From NCBI GenBank assembly GCA_009921165.1, contig RFYI01000001.1, forward strand, positions 1 through 64,000: 64,000 nt of DNA, in the 5' to 3' direction. Source of the stretch: Actinomycetota bacterium. Lineage in GTDB: Bacteria; Actinomycetota; Actinomycetes; Actinomycetales; Microbacteriaceae. The notes beneath the pieces are model-generated. The model saw only the letters and a program-made list of their open reading frames with translations, ran no database searches and was not told where the DNA came from. The translations under genes and the position numbers were made by a program. The number at the start of each line of letters is the position of its first letter. Positions within the stretch are counted from its first letter, which is position 1. This document shows positions 8,541-17,028 of the stretch, piece after piece.

Positions 8541-9123
8541 GGTACTCAAGCTCGGTGCACTCTATCCCAAACATCTCAATCTCAACGGAGATCATGGAAA
8601 CTTACTGGTATTGAAGAAAAGACTCGAGTGGTCAGGGATTGACGCCGAGACAGTAGCAGTTGACGATACTTCCAGTTTGGCTTCTTATGACTTCATTCTC
8701 GTGGGTCACGGCTCTAAGGCTGCCTGGCTAGACATTCAAGCGAGAGAGACTCGCTTTGTCGAAAATGTTGCCAATTACATTTCTTCTGGGGGAGCAGCTC
8801 TGGTTATTTCGTCTGCTTACGATCTACTCGCGATGAAAGTATTCGGTAAGTCTGAGGGTGTTGGCAGCCATCGGAGTGAGTTCGTAAAGACGAAAGATGG
8901 GATTGTCGGCTACCTAAATACAGGAAGTCAGGAGAAGCAGCTAATTTGGCAAAATAATGCGCTCTTCACCTTGCTGCACGGACCGGTACTTGCGAAGAAC
9001 CCAGATCTCGCCGATCAATTCATTCGCCAACTCGGGTTTGAACCTTCAACTACGCAATCTTTAAAGATTCAAAATGTCGACAACCTTGCTCAGCAAGCTC
9101 GACGCATTGCTTTCGAAAACTAA
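8533..9123 (+). CDS. gatD: GatD-like class I glutamine amidotransferase homologue lacking the catalytic cysteine
   Basis: 196 residues from GTG 8533, which has a GAGG ribosome-binding site 9 nt upstream; ATG 8524 is the alternative. The first codons overlap the murT stop. It matches GatD along its length: LYPKHLNLNGDHGNLLVLKKR, then VGHGSKAAW where GatD has a GGGSD-type loop, and the C-terminal LHGPVLAKNP with His149. Where GatD has the nucleophile motif ICGGYQ, this protein reads ISSAYD, with Ser93 for Cys. There is no cysteine anywhere, so it cannot be a Cys-dependent glutaminase. It is also shorter than the ~240-residue S. aureus GatD in the region before the His. The stop is shared with the convergent DUF7455 gene through CTAA. 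Confidence 0.85.
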   Translation: MAKVLKLGALYPKHLNLNGDHGNLLVLKKRLEWSGIDAETVAVDDTSSLASYDFILVGHGSKAAWLDIQARETRFVENVANYISSGGAALVISSAYDLLAMKVFGKSEGVGSHRSEFVKTKDGIVGYLNTGSQEKQLIWQNNALFTLLHGPVLAKNPDLADQFIRQLGFEPSTTQSLKIQNVDNLAQQARRIAFEN

Positions 9124-9341
9124 CTTAGTTTGTCGGTTTCGTCTTGCCAACTAATCGCAATTGGCTTCAACTTATCCTTATTTGCCGAGCCGTGGTGTCC
9201 GCAGAAAACTAAGTCACCCGAAGCTAAGACAACGCGGATGAAAGCCTGAGCGCCACAGACGTCACAACGATCCGCTGCGGTTAGTGCCGGCAACTCGGTA
9301 GCAACTTCTGATACCTCTTGATTTGATTCAGTCTTTTCCAT
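9120..9341 (-). CDS. DUF7455-type small zinc-binding-like protein
   Basis: 73 residues from the ATG at 9341, chosen because GGAGG lies 5 nt before it; an ATG 12 nt further upstream has no ribosome-binding site. A short acidic N-terminus is followed by a compact domain with CDVCGAQAFIRV and LVFCGHHGS, giving a CxxC...CxHH arrangement that probably binds one zinc ion. Proteins of this type are common in actinobacteria beside rpoD and topoisomerase genes. Their function is unknown to me. It is convergent with gatD (shared CTAA) and divergent from parE. Confidence 0.75.
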   Translation of the reverse strand: MEKTESNQEVSEVATELPALTAADRCDVCGAQAFIRVVLASGDLVFCGHHGSANKDKLKPIAISWQDETDKLS

Positions 9342-9402
9342 TTCATCCTCCATGACTACTACAACACAACATCTGCTCGATTTCTTCCGTATCTGACCCA
9401 GT

Positions 9403-9425
9403 TTCGCTATCTGCGAATAGTTTTT
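9403..9425 (+). terminator. Possible Rho-independent terminator before parE
   Basis: TTCGC (9403-9407) and GCGAA (9413-9417) pair around a TATCT loop. After TAG comes TTTTTCTTCT from 9421. The stem is only five pairs, so it is weak. It would stop plus-strand read-through from the rpoD-murT-gatD transcript, across the antisense DUF7455 gene, before the parE promoter. Confidence 0.45.
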
Positions 9426-9468
9426 CTTCTGTGGGGTGTCAGAGACCGTGCTTCTTCTTCACGCTGTT

Positions 9469-9480
9469 TAGGCTTAGTGG
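9469..9480 (+). promoter_or_regulatory. -10 element of a leaderless parE promoter
   Basis: TAGGCT at 9469-9474 is followed by exactly six bases and then the GTG start at 9481. No ribosome-binding site precedes the GTG. Confidence 0.55.
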
Positions 9481-11562
9481 GTGCCAAACAACGAGTATTC
9501 AGCGCGCCACCTGTCCGTTCTTGAAGGATTAGAGGCTGTTCGAAAGCGCCCTGGGATGTACATTGGTTCAACTGATAGTCGCGGTTTGATGCACTGTTTG
9601 TGGGAAATAATCGACAACTCGGTTGATGAAGCATTGGCGGGGCATGGAAAACTCATCACCATAGTGTTACACAAGGATAGAAGTGTCGAGATTTCGGATT
9701 TGGCTCGCGGAATTCCTGTCGACATTGAACCAAAGACAGGCTTGAGCGGGGTAGAAGTCGTATTCACTAAGCTACATGCCGGAGGAAAATTTGGGTCAGG
9801 CTCTTACGCGGCCTCGGGCGGTTTACATGGCGTTGGCGCATCAGTTGTAAACGCACTCTCAGAAAGACTCGATGTTGAAGTTGATCGAGACGGCAAGACC
9901 TGGGCCATGTCGTTTAAGCGAGGTGAGCCAGGCGAGTTTGATGATAAAAAGGTTCTCTCGCCTGGAAATCCCTTTAAACCCTTCAAGGACAAAAGTATTT
10001 TGAAGGACATCGGTAAGGTAGCCAAGAACAAAACCGGTTCAAGAATTAGATTCTGGGCCGATTCCCAGATCTTCGTCAAAGACTCCGAATTTGTTCTAGA
10101 GGACATACTGTCGCGAGCTCGGCAAACAGCTTTCCTAGTCCCAGGTTTAAAGCTCGTCGTTACTGATCAACGAAGCGGTAAAACTCAAAATCATGAATTC
10201 TTGTTCCAAGGTGGAATTGTCGAATTCGTGGACTATCTGGCCAAGGATGCACCGCTAAGTAATGTTTGGCGACTGAGCGGAAGTGGATCGTATTCTGAAA
10301 CTGTGCCGGTACTAAATCCAGCTGGCAACATGGAGTCCAAGGAAGTTCAAAGAAGTTGTGAAGTGGACGTCGTGGTGCGTTGGGGGACTGAATATGACAC
10401 AGAGGTAAAAAGTTTTGTCAACATAATTGCAACGCCTAAAGGTGGCACGCATCTGCAAGGTTTCGAACAAGCGCTACTGAAAGTATTTAGAACTCAGGCA
10501 GAAGCTAACTCGAGGAAATTTAAGTTAGGCACTGAAAAAATTGAGAAGGAAGACGTAACCGCTGGACTTACAGCCGTGGTTACGGTTCGGCTTCCAGAAC
10601 CACAGTTCGAGGGTCAGACCAAAGAGATTCTTGGAACGCCAGCAATCAAAAACATTGTTGCTGGCATAGTCACAAAGACACTTACTGATCGGTTCAACAG
10701 CTCTAAACGTGAAGATAAAGCGCAAACTGCATTGGTACTTGAAAAAGTTGTAAACGAGATGAAATCAAGAATCTCGGCTCGAACACATAAGGAAACACAG
10801 CGTCGGAAAACAGCTCTGGAATCCTCATCACTACCAACGAAGCTTGTGGACTGTAGAACGCAGGACACCATCGATTCCGAGTTGATTATTGTGGAGGGCG
10901 AATCCGCCCTTGGAACAGCGAAGTTAGCCAGAAATTCCGAGTTTCAAGCCTTGTTGCCTATCAGAGGAAAGATTCTGAATGTGCAGAAGGCGGCAATCAC
11001 AGACATGCTAAATAACAACGAATGCGCCTCGATCATTCAAGTGTTAGGAGCTGGCTCGGGTAGGAGTTTCGATCTAGCTTCTGCTCGCTATGGAAAAGTC
11101 ATCCTTATGAGCGATGCTGATGTCGACGGCGCTCACATCAGAACTCTTCTACTTACGCTTTTTTATAAGTACATGAGACCCTTGGTAGAAGATGGGCGAG
11201 TCTTTGCCGCAGTTCCACCGCTTCACCGAATAGTAGTCATGAATCCAGGCTCAAAGGCGAATGAAGTTATTTATACATATTCGCAAGCTGAATTGGAGGC
11301 CTTGTTGGCAAAACTATCCAAGGCTGGCAAAAAGTATCAAGAACCAATTCAACGCTATAAGGGTTTGGGCGAAATGGATGCGGACCAATTGGCTGAGACC
11401 ACAATGGATCGCAAAACCAGATCCTTGCGTCGAGTGACTGTTGAAGATCTTGCTAAAGCCGAAGGAATGTTTGAGCTACTCATGGGCAACGAAGTAGCTC
11501 CGCGCAGAGACTTCATAGTTGATGCTGCTGACTCATTTGAAAGAGCGAGAATCGACGCTTAG
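9481..11562 (+). CDS. parE: Type IIA topoisomerase subunit B, topoisomerase IV-type (ParE)
   Basis: 693 residues, GTG start with a leaderless promoter. Subunit B of the ATP-dependent type IIA enzyme binds and hydrolyses ATP to drive strand passage. Visible: N-terminal GHKL ATPase (VRKRPGMYIGSTD, WEIIDNSVDEALAGH, HAGGKFGSGSYAASGGLHGVG), transducer, TOPRIM (VEGESALGTAKLARNSEFQALLPIRGK; SDADVDGAHI) and the C-terminal QRYKGLGEMDADQLAETTMD. The short TOPRIM without a GyrB-type insertion and the SALGTAKLAR wording match actinobacterial ParE, but the separation from GyrB rests on family knowledge. It faces parC and overlaps it by 4 nt at the stops. Confidence 0.92.
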   Translation: MPNNEYSARHLSVLEGLEAVRKRPGMYIGSTDSRGLMHCLWEIIDNSVDEALAGHGKLITIVLHKDRSVEISDLARGIPVDIEPKTGLSGVEVVFTKLHAGGKFGSGSYAASGGLHGVGASVVNALSERLDVEVDRDGKTWAMSFKRGEPGEFDDKKVLSPGNPFKPFKDKSILKDIGKVAKNKTGSRIRFWADSQIFVKDSEFVLEDILSRARQTAFLVPGLKLVVTDQRSGKTQNHEFLFQGGIVEFVDYLAKDAPLSNVWRLSGSGSYSETVPVLNPAGNMESKEVQRSCEVDVVVRWGTEYDTEVKSFVNIIATPKGGTHLQGFEQALLKVFRTQAEANSRKFKLGTEKIEKEDVTAGLTAVVTVRLPEPQFEGQTKEILGTPAIKNIVAGIVTKTLTDRFNSSKREDKAQTALVLEKVVNEMKSRISARTHKETQRRKTALESSSLPTKLVDCRTQDTIDSELIIVEGESALGTAKLARNSEFQALLPIRGKILNVQKAAITDMLNNNECASIIQVLGAGSGRSFDLASARYGKVILMSDADVDGAHIRTLLLTLFYKYMRPLVEDGRVFAAVPPLHRIVVMNPGSKANEVIYTYSQAELEALLAKLSKAGKKYQEPIQRYKGLGEMDADQLAETTMDRKTRSLRRVTVEDLAKAEGMFELLMGNEVAPRRDFIVDAADSFERARIDA

Positions 11563-13985
11563 GCACGCCCTGCCGAAACAATCGTTGCACTCAATGGAAT
11601 CCCAGACGCGTCCCGCCTCAGCAGTGCACTATCAATTTCTAGTGGTTTTCCTGAGGAGGCCTGAGCAAGTATTGGTGAGTCTCCTATAAAAGCGAAGTAA
11701 AGTTGATTTTCATCTCTTATAAACTTTTGAGCTCTGACGCCTCCAGTTGCTCTTCCCTTGGCAGGAAACTCACTCAAGGAGGATAGTTTTGCGCTACCTG
11801 AGTCGACCGCACCTAGAGACTCACTGTTGTTAGCTGCTGTCAAGACAAGGGTGGCTTTGCTTGTCTTCAAGGATGTGAAGAAGATAGCCTTAGCATCTTC
11901 GGAGAGCTTTATACCAGCCATACCAGCTGCGCCACGTCCCTGTGGCCTAACCAAGCTGGCGTCGAATCTAAGAAGTTGGGCATCGTCTGTAATGAAGATT
12001 AGTTCGTCCACTTCTGAACTGAGCGCTGCGCCAATAATCTGATCTCCGGCCTTGAGTGAGATAACATCAAACTCCGCCTTAGGTAAGAAATCAGGAGAGA
12101 GGCGTTTCACAACACCAAACTTCGTACCAATCGCGATTATTGTTTCATCAGTCAGTGGAAACGCACCTACTAGTCTTGTTTGTTTCCCAAGTCCCAAGAA
12201 TTCCGCAGCTGCAATCGAAGTTGAAGGATCGAAACCTTCTTCGCTAGCAGGAATATCGCTTGCGTGCACCCTGTGCATCACTCCATCTGAACCCAGGAAG
12301 CCCACGTCACTTCTGGTGGTGCTAGAGAGAACTGCCGCTATAGCATCGTGCTTTTTACGCTTGGTAAGTGGTGCGGGAGCTGAGAGAGTTCTTTGAACTT
12401 GCCCACTGGCAGTAAGCACTATAAAACACGGCGAGTCTGCCAATTGAGCGTCGATAGCCGAAGCTTTGGCCGCGCTGACGGGCTTCATCTCTATTGTTCC
12501 ATCTGCAATTGTTGAACGTCGATCATCGCCGTACTTTACAGACACTTCTTGCAATTCAGCAGAGACGACTTCGCGCAGGTTCTTCTCGTTAGAGAGAATT
12601 TTCTTCAAAGCGGCTATTTCACCAGCAAGAGTTTTACTCTCTCCTTCAAGCTCCAGTTTCGAGAACTTAGTTAGTCGGCGCAGTTTAAGTTCGAGGATAT
12701 ATTCTGCCTGTATCTCAGAAAGAGTGAATTTTTGCATTAACTTTTTGCGAGCGTCGTCCACTTCATTTGCTGCTCGGATAATCTTGATGACCTCGTCAAT
12801 GCTAACGATTGCCTTAAGTAACCCCTCTACTAGATGGAGTCTGGCAAGTTTTTTGCCGAGGCGATTCTCGCTTCTACGTTTTGTGACATTCACCCTGTGG
12901 GCCAGGTATACGCCAAGAAGATCTCGCAGTCCTAGCGTTTCCGGCCTACCTTCAACAAGTGCGACGTTGTTGATGCTGAACGACTCTTCCAAAGGAGTGA
13001 AACGGTGAAGTAAATCGAGCACAACATTTGGATCAAAACCAGTCTTAAGTTCTATAACTAGCTTCAATCCATTTGCTCGGTCAGTGAGATCTATTACATC
13101 GGCTATGCCTTGTAATTTTTTGTTTCCAACCCCATCTTTTATTTTTTCTATGACCCGTTCAGGACCAACTAGGTAAGGCAATTCAGTGACAACTAAAGCA
13201 AGCTTTCTAGGCGACACGCTTTCTATGGAAACCTTTGCTCGTGTCTTGAAGCTACCTCTGCCGGTCTCGTAGGCTTCGGTTATTCCTTCGGTTCCCATGA
13301 TGATGCCACCGGTTGGTAAATCTGGACCGGGAATGAATTTCATCAAATCCTTCACGGTTGCTTTCGGATTGTTTAGCAGGTGTATTGCACCGGCGATAAC
13401 TTCACGCATATTGTGTGGTGCCATGTTAGTAGCCATTCCAACAGCAATGCCGGCAGAGCCGTTCACCAGTAAATTAGGGAAGGCCGCAGGTAAAACCTCT
13501 GGTTCGGATAATTGAGCGTCATAGTTTGGTTTGAAGTCAACGACATCCTCATCGAGTCCTTCATTCATCAGAAGGGCAGCGGCTGCCAATCTGGTTTCTG
13601 TGTATCTGGCTGCCGCTGGACCATCGTCAAGGGACCCAAAGTTACCGTGCCCATCTATCAGTGGGACTCTGAGCGTGAATGGCTGTGCCATACGAACCAT
13701 GGCGTCGTAGATTGCGCCATCACCATGGGGGTGCAATTTACCCATGACCTCGCCGCTAACACGAGCGGATTTGACATGTCCCTTGTCTGGACGCAAGCCC
13801 ATTTCACCCATTTGAAAGACAATTCTTCTCTGCACAGGCTTTAGACCATCACGCGCGTCAGGCAAGGCTCTGGCATAGATAACCGAGTAGGAATATTCCA
13901 GGAAGGAATCGCTAAGTTCCTGGATGAGTTCGATATCTACGATTCGTTCATCAGGGAATCGGTTCTCAGTCTTCTTGTTAGTCAT
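11559..13985 (-). CDS. parC: Type IIA topoisomerase subunit A, topoisomerase IV-type (ParC)
   Basis: 808 residues. The breakage-reunion subunit forms a covalent phosphotyrosyl link to DNA. Visible: the N-terminal SDSFLEYSYSVIYARALPDARDGLKPVQRRI, the winged-helix region GHVKSARVSGEVMGKLHPHGD, catalytic Tyr in AAARYTETRLA, and the fold-closing segment DLPTGGIIMGTEGI. The C-terminal ~300 residues form a beta-pinwheel with the repeated core seen as VQRTLSAPAP, VMHRV, VVKRLSPDFLP, LLRFDASLVRPQGRGAAGMAGIKL. The start ATG has a modest AGAAAGAA ribosome-binding site. It is convergent with parE through TTAG and pairs with it functionally, although the genes are not in one operon. Confidence 0.92.
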   Translation of the reverse strand: MTNKKTENRFPDERIVDIELIQELSDSFLEYSYSVIYARALPDARDGLKPVQRRIVFQMGEMGLRPDKGHVKSARVSGEVMGKLHPHGDGAIYDAMVRMAQPFTLRVPLIDGHGNFGSLDDGPAAARYTETRLAAAALLMNEGLDEDVVDFKPNYDAQLSEPEVLPAAFPNLLVNGSAGIAVGMATNMAPHNMREVIAGAIHLLNNPKATVKDLMKFIPGPDLPTGGIIMGTEGITEAYETGRGSFKTRAKVSIESVSPRKLALVVTELPYLVGPERVIEKIKDGVGNKKLQGIADVIDLTDRANGLKLVIELKTGFDPNVVLDLLHRFTPLEESFSINNVALVEGRPETLGLRDLLGVYLAHRVNVTKRRSENRLGKKLARLHLVEGLLKAIVSIDEVIKIIRAANEVDDARKKLMQKFTLSEIQAEYILELKLRRLTKFSKLELEGESKTLAGEIAALKKILSNEKNLREVVSAELQEVSVKYGDDRRSTIADGTIEMKPVSAAKASAIDAQLADSPCFIVLTASGQVQRTLSAPAPLTKRKKHDAIAAVLSSTTRSDVGFLGSDGVMHRVHASDIPASEEGFDPSTSIAAAEFLGLGKQTRLVGAFPLTDETIIAIGTKFGVVKRLSPDFLPKAEFDVISLKAGDQIIGAALSSEVDELIFITDDAQLLRFDASLVRPQGRGAAGMAGIKLSEDAKAIFFTSLKTSKATLVLTAANNSESLGAVDSGSAKLSSLSEFPAKGRATGGVRAQKFIRDENQLYFAFIGDSPILAQASSGKPLEIDSALLRRDASGIPLSATIVSAGRA

Positions 13986-14029
13986 GTTCTTTCTAGTGGC
14001 TAAAAGTGAGCTGTGGCAGACTTATCTGG

Positions 14030-15145
14030 ATGCCTACGATGTTACCTGCACCTCCCAAATCATTGGGGAGGCTTGGCGATGTTTTGATAAGCGCTTTAGC
14101 CTCTACTCAAGGCTTGGCAAATCCTTTAGGTTTGACCGCTAGGCGATCTGTCTGCGTTGTCTTAGTCGATGGTTTGGGTTCTCATAATCTTACAAAAGCG
14201 GCTGGTCATGCAAGATTCCTAAATTCACAAACTTCAGCGGTGGCTTCAACTTGGTTCCCATCAACCACATCCTCAAGCATCAGTTCTTTTGCTACGGGTA
14301 AGCATCCTAGTGACATCGGTTTTCTTGGCTATCAAGTATTCAATCCCAAGACAAAGCTTGCTATGAACCTTCTCTCTGGTTGGAAGGACTTCGATGAAGG
14401 GGAGCAGTTCCAATCACAGCGGACTGTTGCCGAACAGGCAGTTTCGAGTGGAATCGAAACGCACGCTATCGCTCCAAGCAGCTATGAGAGATCAGGTTTC
14501 ACCGGTGCAACTATGCGAGGGGCCAAGTATCACGGACATGATGCAATCAGTGAGCGCTTTCAAGCCGCGAAAAGGCTTCTTATGGATCCGGTTCCTAAGC
14601 TGCTTTATCTTTACATCCCAGAGCTTGATCAGATAGCGCACGGCTTTGGTTCGAACAGCTTGAACTGGCTCAACGTGCTCGAGGACGTAGACGCCCAACT
14701 TTCTGTTTTCGCCAAGGATTTGCCAAAGTCAACAGGTTCGATTCTCACATCTGATCATGGCGTAATAGACATTGCCAAGAATTCTCATATTTTTCTCGAC
14801 GATTTATTACCAACTGACATCGTAGATTTTGTCGGAGGAGACACTAGAGCTCCATTTGTTTACTTGAACTCAAAAACTGATTTGGCGAAAGTACGAGTAG
14901 TGCTAGAAGATTCGCTGGAAGATTACGCCTACATAACCACACCCACTCAGCTGGTTGAGTCGGGCTATTGGACCTCTTCGTCACTAGGTTTTGACTGGAC
15001 TCCGGATCTAGTAATTATCGCTAAAAAAGAAATAGCTTTCTATCACAGGGCTTTCGCTAAGAAGAAGTCTTTGGAAATGGTGGCGCACCATGGAGCATTG
15101 ACAGCTAATGAAATGTCAATCCCGCTTATTACTTTTGGCTTCTAA
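14030..15145 (+). CDS. Alkaline phosphatase-fold family protein (nucleotide pyrophosphatase/phosphodiesterase-like)
   Basis: About 371 residues. The alkaline phosphatase superfamily core is visible: VCVVLVDGLGSHNL (metal ligand Asp), a nucleophile loop TWFPSTTSSSISSFATGKHP with Thr/Ser, then YIPELDQIAHGFG, LTSDHGVIDI (metal-binding DHG) and AHHGALTANEMSIPL. No signal peptide is evident. Its substrate is unknown; actinobacterial relatives are annotated as nucleotide pyrophosphatases or phosphodiesterases. The start is uncertain between GTG 14006, ATG 14030 and ATG 14039; none has a ribosome-binding site. It sits divergent from parC and convergent with sepH (shared CTAA stop), a conserved position in this lineage. 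Confidence 0.8.
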   Translation: MPTMLPAPPKSLGRLGDVLISALASTQGLANPLGLTARRSVCVVLVDGLGSHNLTKAAGHARFLNSQTSAVASTWFPSTTSSSISSFATGKHPSDIGFLGYQVFNPKTKLAMNLLSGWKDFDEGEQFQSQRTVAEQAVSSGIETHAIAPSSYERSGFTGATMRGAKYHGHDAISERFQAAKRLLMDPVPKLLYLYIPELDQIAHGFGSNSLNWLNVLEDVDAQLSVFAKDLPKSTGSILTSDHGVIDIAKNSHIFLDDLLPTDIVDFVGGDTRAPFVYLNSKTDLAKVRVVLEDSLEDYAYITTPTQLVESGYWTSSSLGFDWTPDLVIIAKKEIAFYHRAFAKKKSLEMVAHHGALTANEMSIPLITFGF

Positions 15146-16080
15146 CTTTCTTCATCATCTTCTTTAGCACCGAAAAGCACCTCAGCCCAGCGACTTGTGC
15201 TCTGTGTTTTTGGGGTCTCAGCTATTTCGTCTACAACAACGATTTGCTCTGTAACAATAACTTCGTCCACTGGTTGCTCGAATAATTCATCAAGCGGTTC
15301 ATCGAGATAAGCATTCTCTGGCTCATCTTGAACCACATGGAATGGACTCGTGCTAGGAATCTCCTCCTCGGAAGAATTTTCCTCTTCAAACACCACTATC
15401 TCTGGAACGATGCTCAAGCCAGTGCTCTGTGTTTGTTCTATGCCTTCTTCTTGCTCAACAGCGGAAGTCGTGAAAACTGATGCAGTTTCAGTCTCTAAGT
15501 TCCGTATTTTTGCTGCGGAATTTGCGGTTATCGGTAAACCATTTGAAAGTTGCAATGCGGTTTCGTTCTCTGGAACCAAAAACAATTTCTTTGGATCGAA
15601 GGACCAAGTAGCAATGTTTGCAATCTCGTTTATGTTGAATTTGGCCGAAACAAGCCAATCACCTTCAAGTGATTTCCTGGAACTCCACACAAGGTTTCTA
15701 GCCCCATTCAAGAAGAGCCTTTCATCCATCACATTCCCGAATTCAACCTGCGTTGGATCGGTGAATCTATCGCCGGCAAGAGATAGTCGAACGTTCCTTG
15801 CAAGTAAAACAACATGATTCAATTCTGAAATGATCGGTGCTGCAAATTTGGAGATGAGGTCTTCATCTGCACCACTCGATGCGACGAGCTCAGAGATAGT
15901 AGCCCCTAGGCGAATCTCTTGTTGAATCTCGCGAGGGCTGATGGTGGTTGGCAAAACCGTTTGTCGTGATTTCATTGCCTTCAACAGGTCATCCGAGATT
16001 TCGAGGTAGTGGCGTGTTCCATCGGGAGCTTGTAGCTCCAATTGGTTATTAGACACTCCAGTAATTCTTAAATCAGCCAT
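15142..16080 (-). CDS. sepH: Cell division protein SepH (DUF3071)
   Basis: 312 residues from the ATG ending at 16080, chosen for the GAAGG site 6 nt upstream. In Streptomyces and mycobacteria SepH binds FtsZ and promotes Z-ring assembly. The N-terminal DUF3071 domain (residues ~1-150) begins MADLRITGVSNNQLEL and has the helix-turn-helix-like segment EIRLGATISELVASSG. The C-terminal half is acidic and low in complexity (EEENSSEEEIPSTSP, DEPLDELFEQPVDEV), as in family members, ending RWAEVLFGAKEDDEES. It is transcribed away from DUF4193, with a 188-nt gap upstream. Confidence 0.88.
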   Translation of the reverse strand: MADLRITGVSNNQLELQAPDGTRHYLEISDDLLKAMKSRQTVLPTTISPREIQQEIRLGATISELVASSGADEDLISKFAAPIISELNHVVLLARNVRLSLAGDRFTDPTQVEFGNVMDERLFLNGARNLVWSSRKSLEGDWLVSAKFNINEIANIATWSFDPKKLFLVPENETALQLSNGLPITANSAAKIRNLETETASVFTTSAVEQEEGIEQTQSTGLSIVPEIVVFEEENSSEEEIPSTSPFHVVQDEPENAYLDEPLDELFEQPVDEVIVTEQIVVVDEIAETPKTQSTSRWAEVLFGAKEDDEES

Positions 16081-16268
16081 ATCCATCCTTCTGCGGCTAT
16101 TTTTGCACTGAATAGCGAGGAAACCACGCTGATTTATCCTGTGCCGCGACACGCCCAGACTGAGAGATGCCTGAGAAAAAGTCATTTATGGCGGTTAATG
16201 TAGTTGCTTTTACTGTTGACATGCATGATACTCTCAGCGCTTAGTTGAATTCTTTGAAAGGAAAGTAA

Positions 16269-16559
16269 TTGGCCACCGATTACGATGCTCCACGCAAAAA
16301 TGATGACGATACCGAGTCACTCGAGGCGATAAAAGAGCGAATTCCTGAGGGAACCTCAGCTTCTTCAGACGTTGATGCCGAAGATCACTCGGACTCTTTC
16401 TCTATTCCTGAGGTAACTAATGAGGAGGACGACGTAGTAGTTGTTCCTAAGCAAGAGGATGAGTTCACCTGTAGCGAGTGTTTTATCGTGAAGCACCATT
16501 CTCAGAAGGCGCGCAAGGACGGTCAGTACGGCCCAGTTTGCGTTGACTGCACCCACTAA
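16269..16559 (+). CDS. DUF4193 family protein
   Basis: 96 residues, TTG start with an AAAGGAAAG ribosome-binding site. The N-terminal two thirds are acidic and probably disordered. The C-terminus carries CSECFIVKHHSQ and CVDCTH, a CxxC...CxxC pattern of a small zinc-binding domain. This matches the actinobacterial DUF4193 family, whose function is not established. In the order sepH-DUF4193-DUF3093-dut it is a stable neighbour of sepH and dut. In the 188-nt gap before it, TTGCTT (16204) and GATACT (16227) stand 17 nt apart as a possible promoter. The stop is shared with DUF3093 through CTAA. Confidence 0.85.
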   Translation: MATDYDAPRKNDDDTESLEAIKERIPEGTSASSDVDAEDHSDSFSIPEVTNEEDDVVVVPKQEDEFTCSECFIVKHHSQKARKDGQYGPVCVDCTH

Positions 16560-17011
16560 CTTTTGGCTTGTAGCGTTCTTACCAGTACCTCTGGATGCCT
16601 CGTGGCAATAAGCCAGTAAGGCGTTGGATCGTTCGGATCCTGAATAGAGATCCTCACGAGACCCTTTACCCCTACTTGGAATTTTCTGAAACTTAGCGGA
16701 TTGAGGTCTTGCCCTTTAGCACTAAATTGGCTATCGGCAGGGATTGATTCAACTGTTCCAATTCTTGAAAGTGGGATTCTTGCATTGCCAACAGCCAACC
16801 AATCTGATGTGATTTGAATTTTAGGAGCGGTGCAATAGCTGAAGACGACTAGAGAAAAGTAAGACAGGAGTGAGACATACATTGAAACCAGTTCGGAAAA
16901 GGGCAGTGCTATCAAGAAAAGTCCAATAGGCACAAAAAGAGCCGCCAGGAAAAAGGTTGCGCCGGGTAAAACGCGTTCGATGTATTTAGTTGGCGGGCTG
17001 AGTTTGCTCAT
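16556..17011 (-). CDS. DUF3093 family membrane protein
   Basis: 151 residues with two close hydrophobic segments near the N-terminus (residues ~16-55: ATFFLAALFVPIGLFLIALPF and VSMYVSLLSYFSLVVF). A soluble C-terminal domain follows with DWLAVGNARIPLSRIGTVES and the ending PYWLIATRHPEVLVRTLQ, typical of DUF3093. Its function is unknown. The ATG at 17011 lies exactly 6 nt after the minus-strand hexamer TATTCT, and no ribosome-binding site is seen. It is divergent from dut with only 17 nt between start codons. Confidence 0.85.
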   Translation of the reverse strand: MSKLSPPTKYIERVLPGATFFLAALFVPIGLFLIALPFSELVSMYVSLLSYFSLVVFSYCTAPKIQITSDWLAVGNARIPLSRIGTVESIPADSQFSAKGQDLNPLSFRKFQVGVKGLVRISIQDPNDPTPYWLIATRHPEVLVRTLQAKS

Positions 17012-17028
17012 GCATTTAGAATACGCTC
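17012..17028. promoter_or_regulatory. Symmetric divergent promoter shared by dut and DUF3093
   Basis: The 7-mer TAGAATA (17017-17023) gives TAGAAT on the plus strand, 6 nt before the dut ATG (17029). On the minus strand it gives TATTCT, 6 nt before the DUF3093 ATG (17011). The whole 17-nt gap is thus two overlapping -10 elements with mirrored spacing and leaves no room for untranslated leaders. Confidence 0.65.

Noticed and set aside
12466-13008. 180-residue plus-strand frame opposite parC
   Set aside because: A shadow of parC; Ser/Arg/Leu-rich composition typical of antisense frames.
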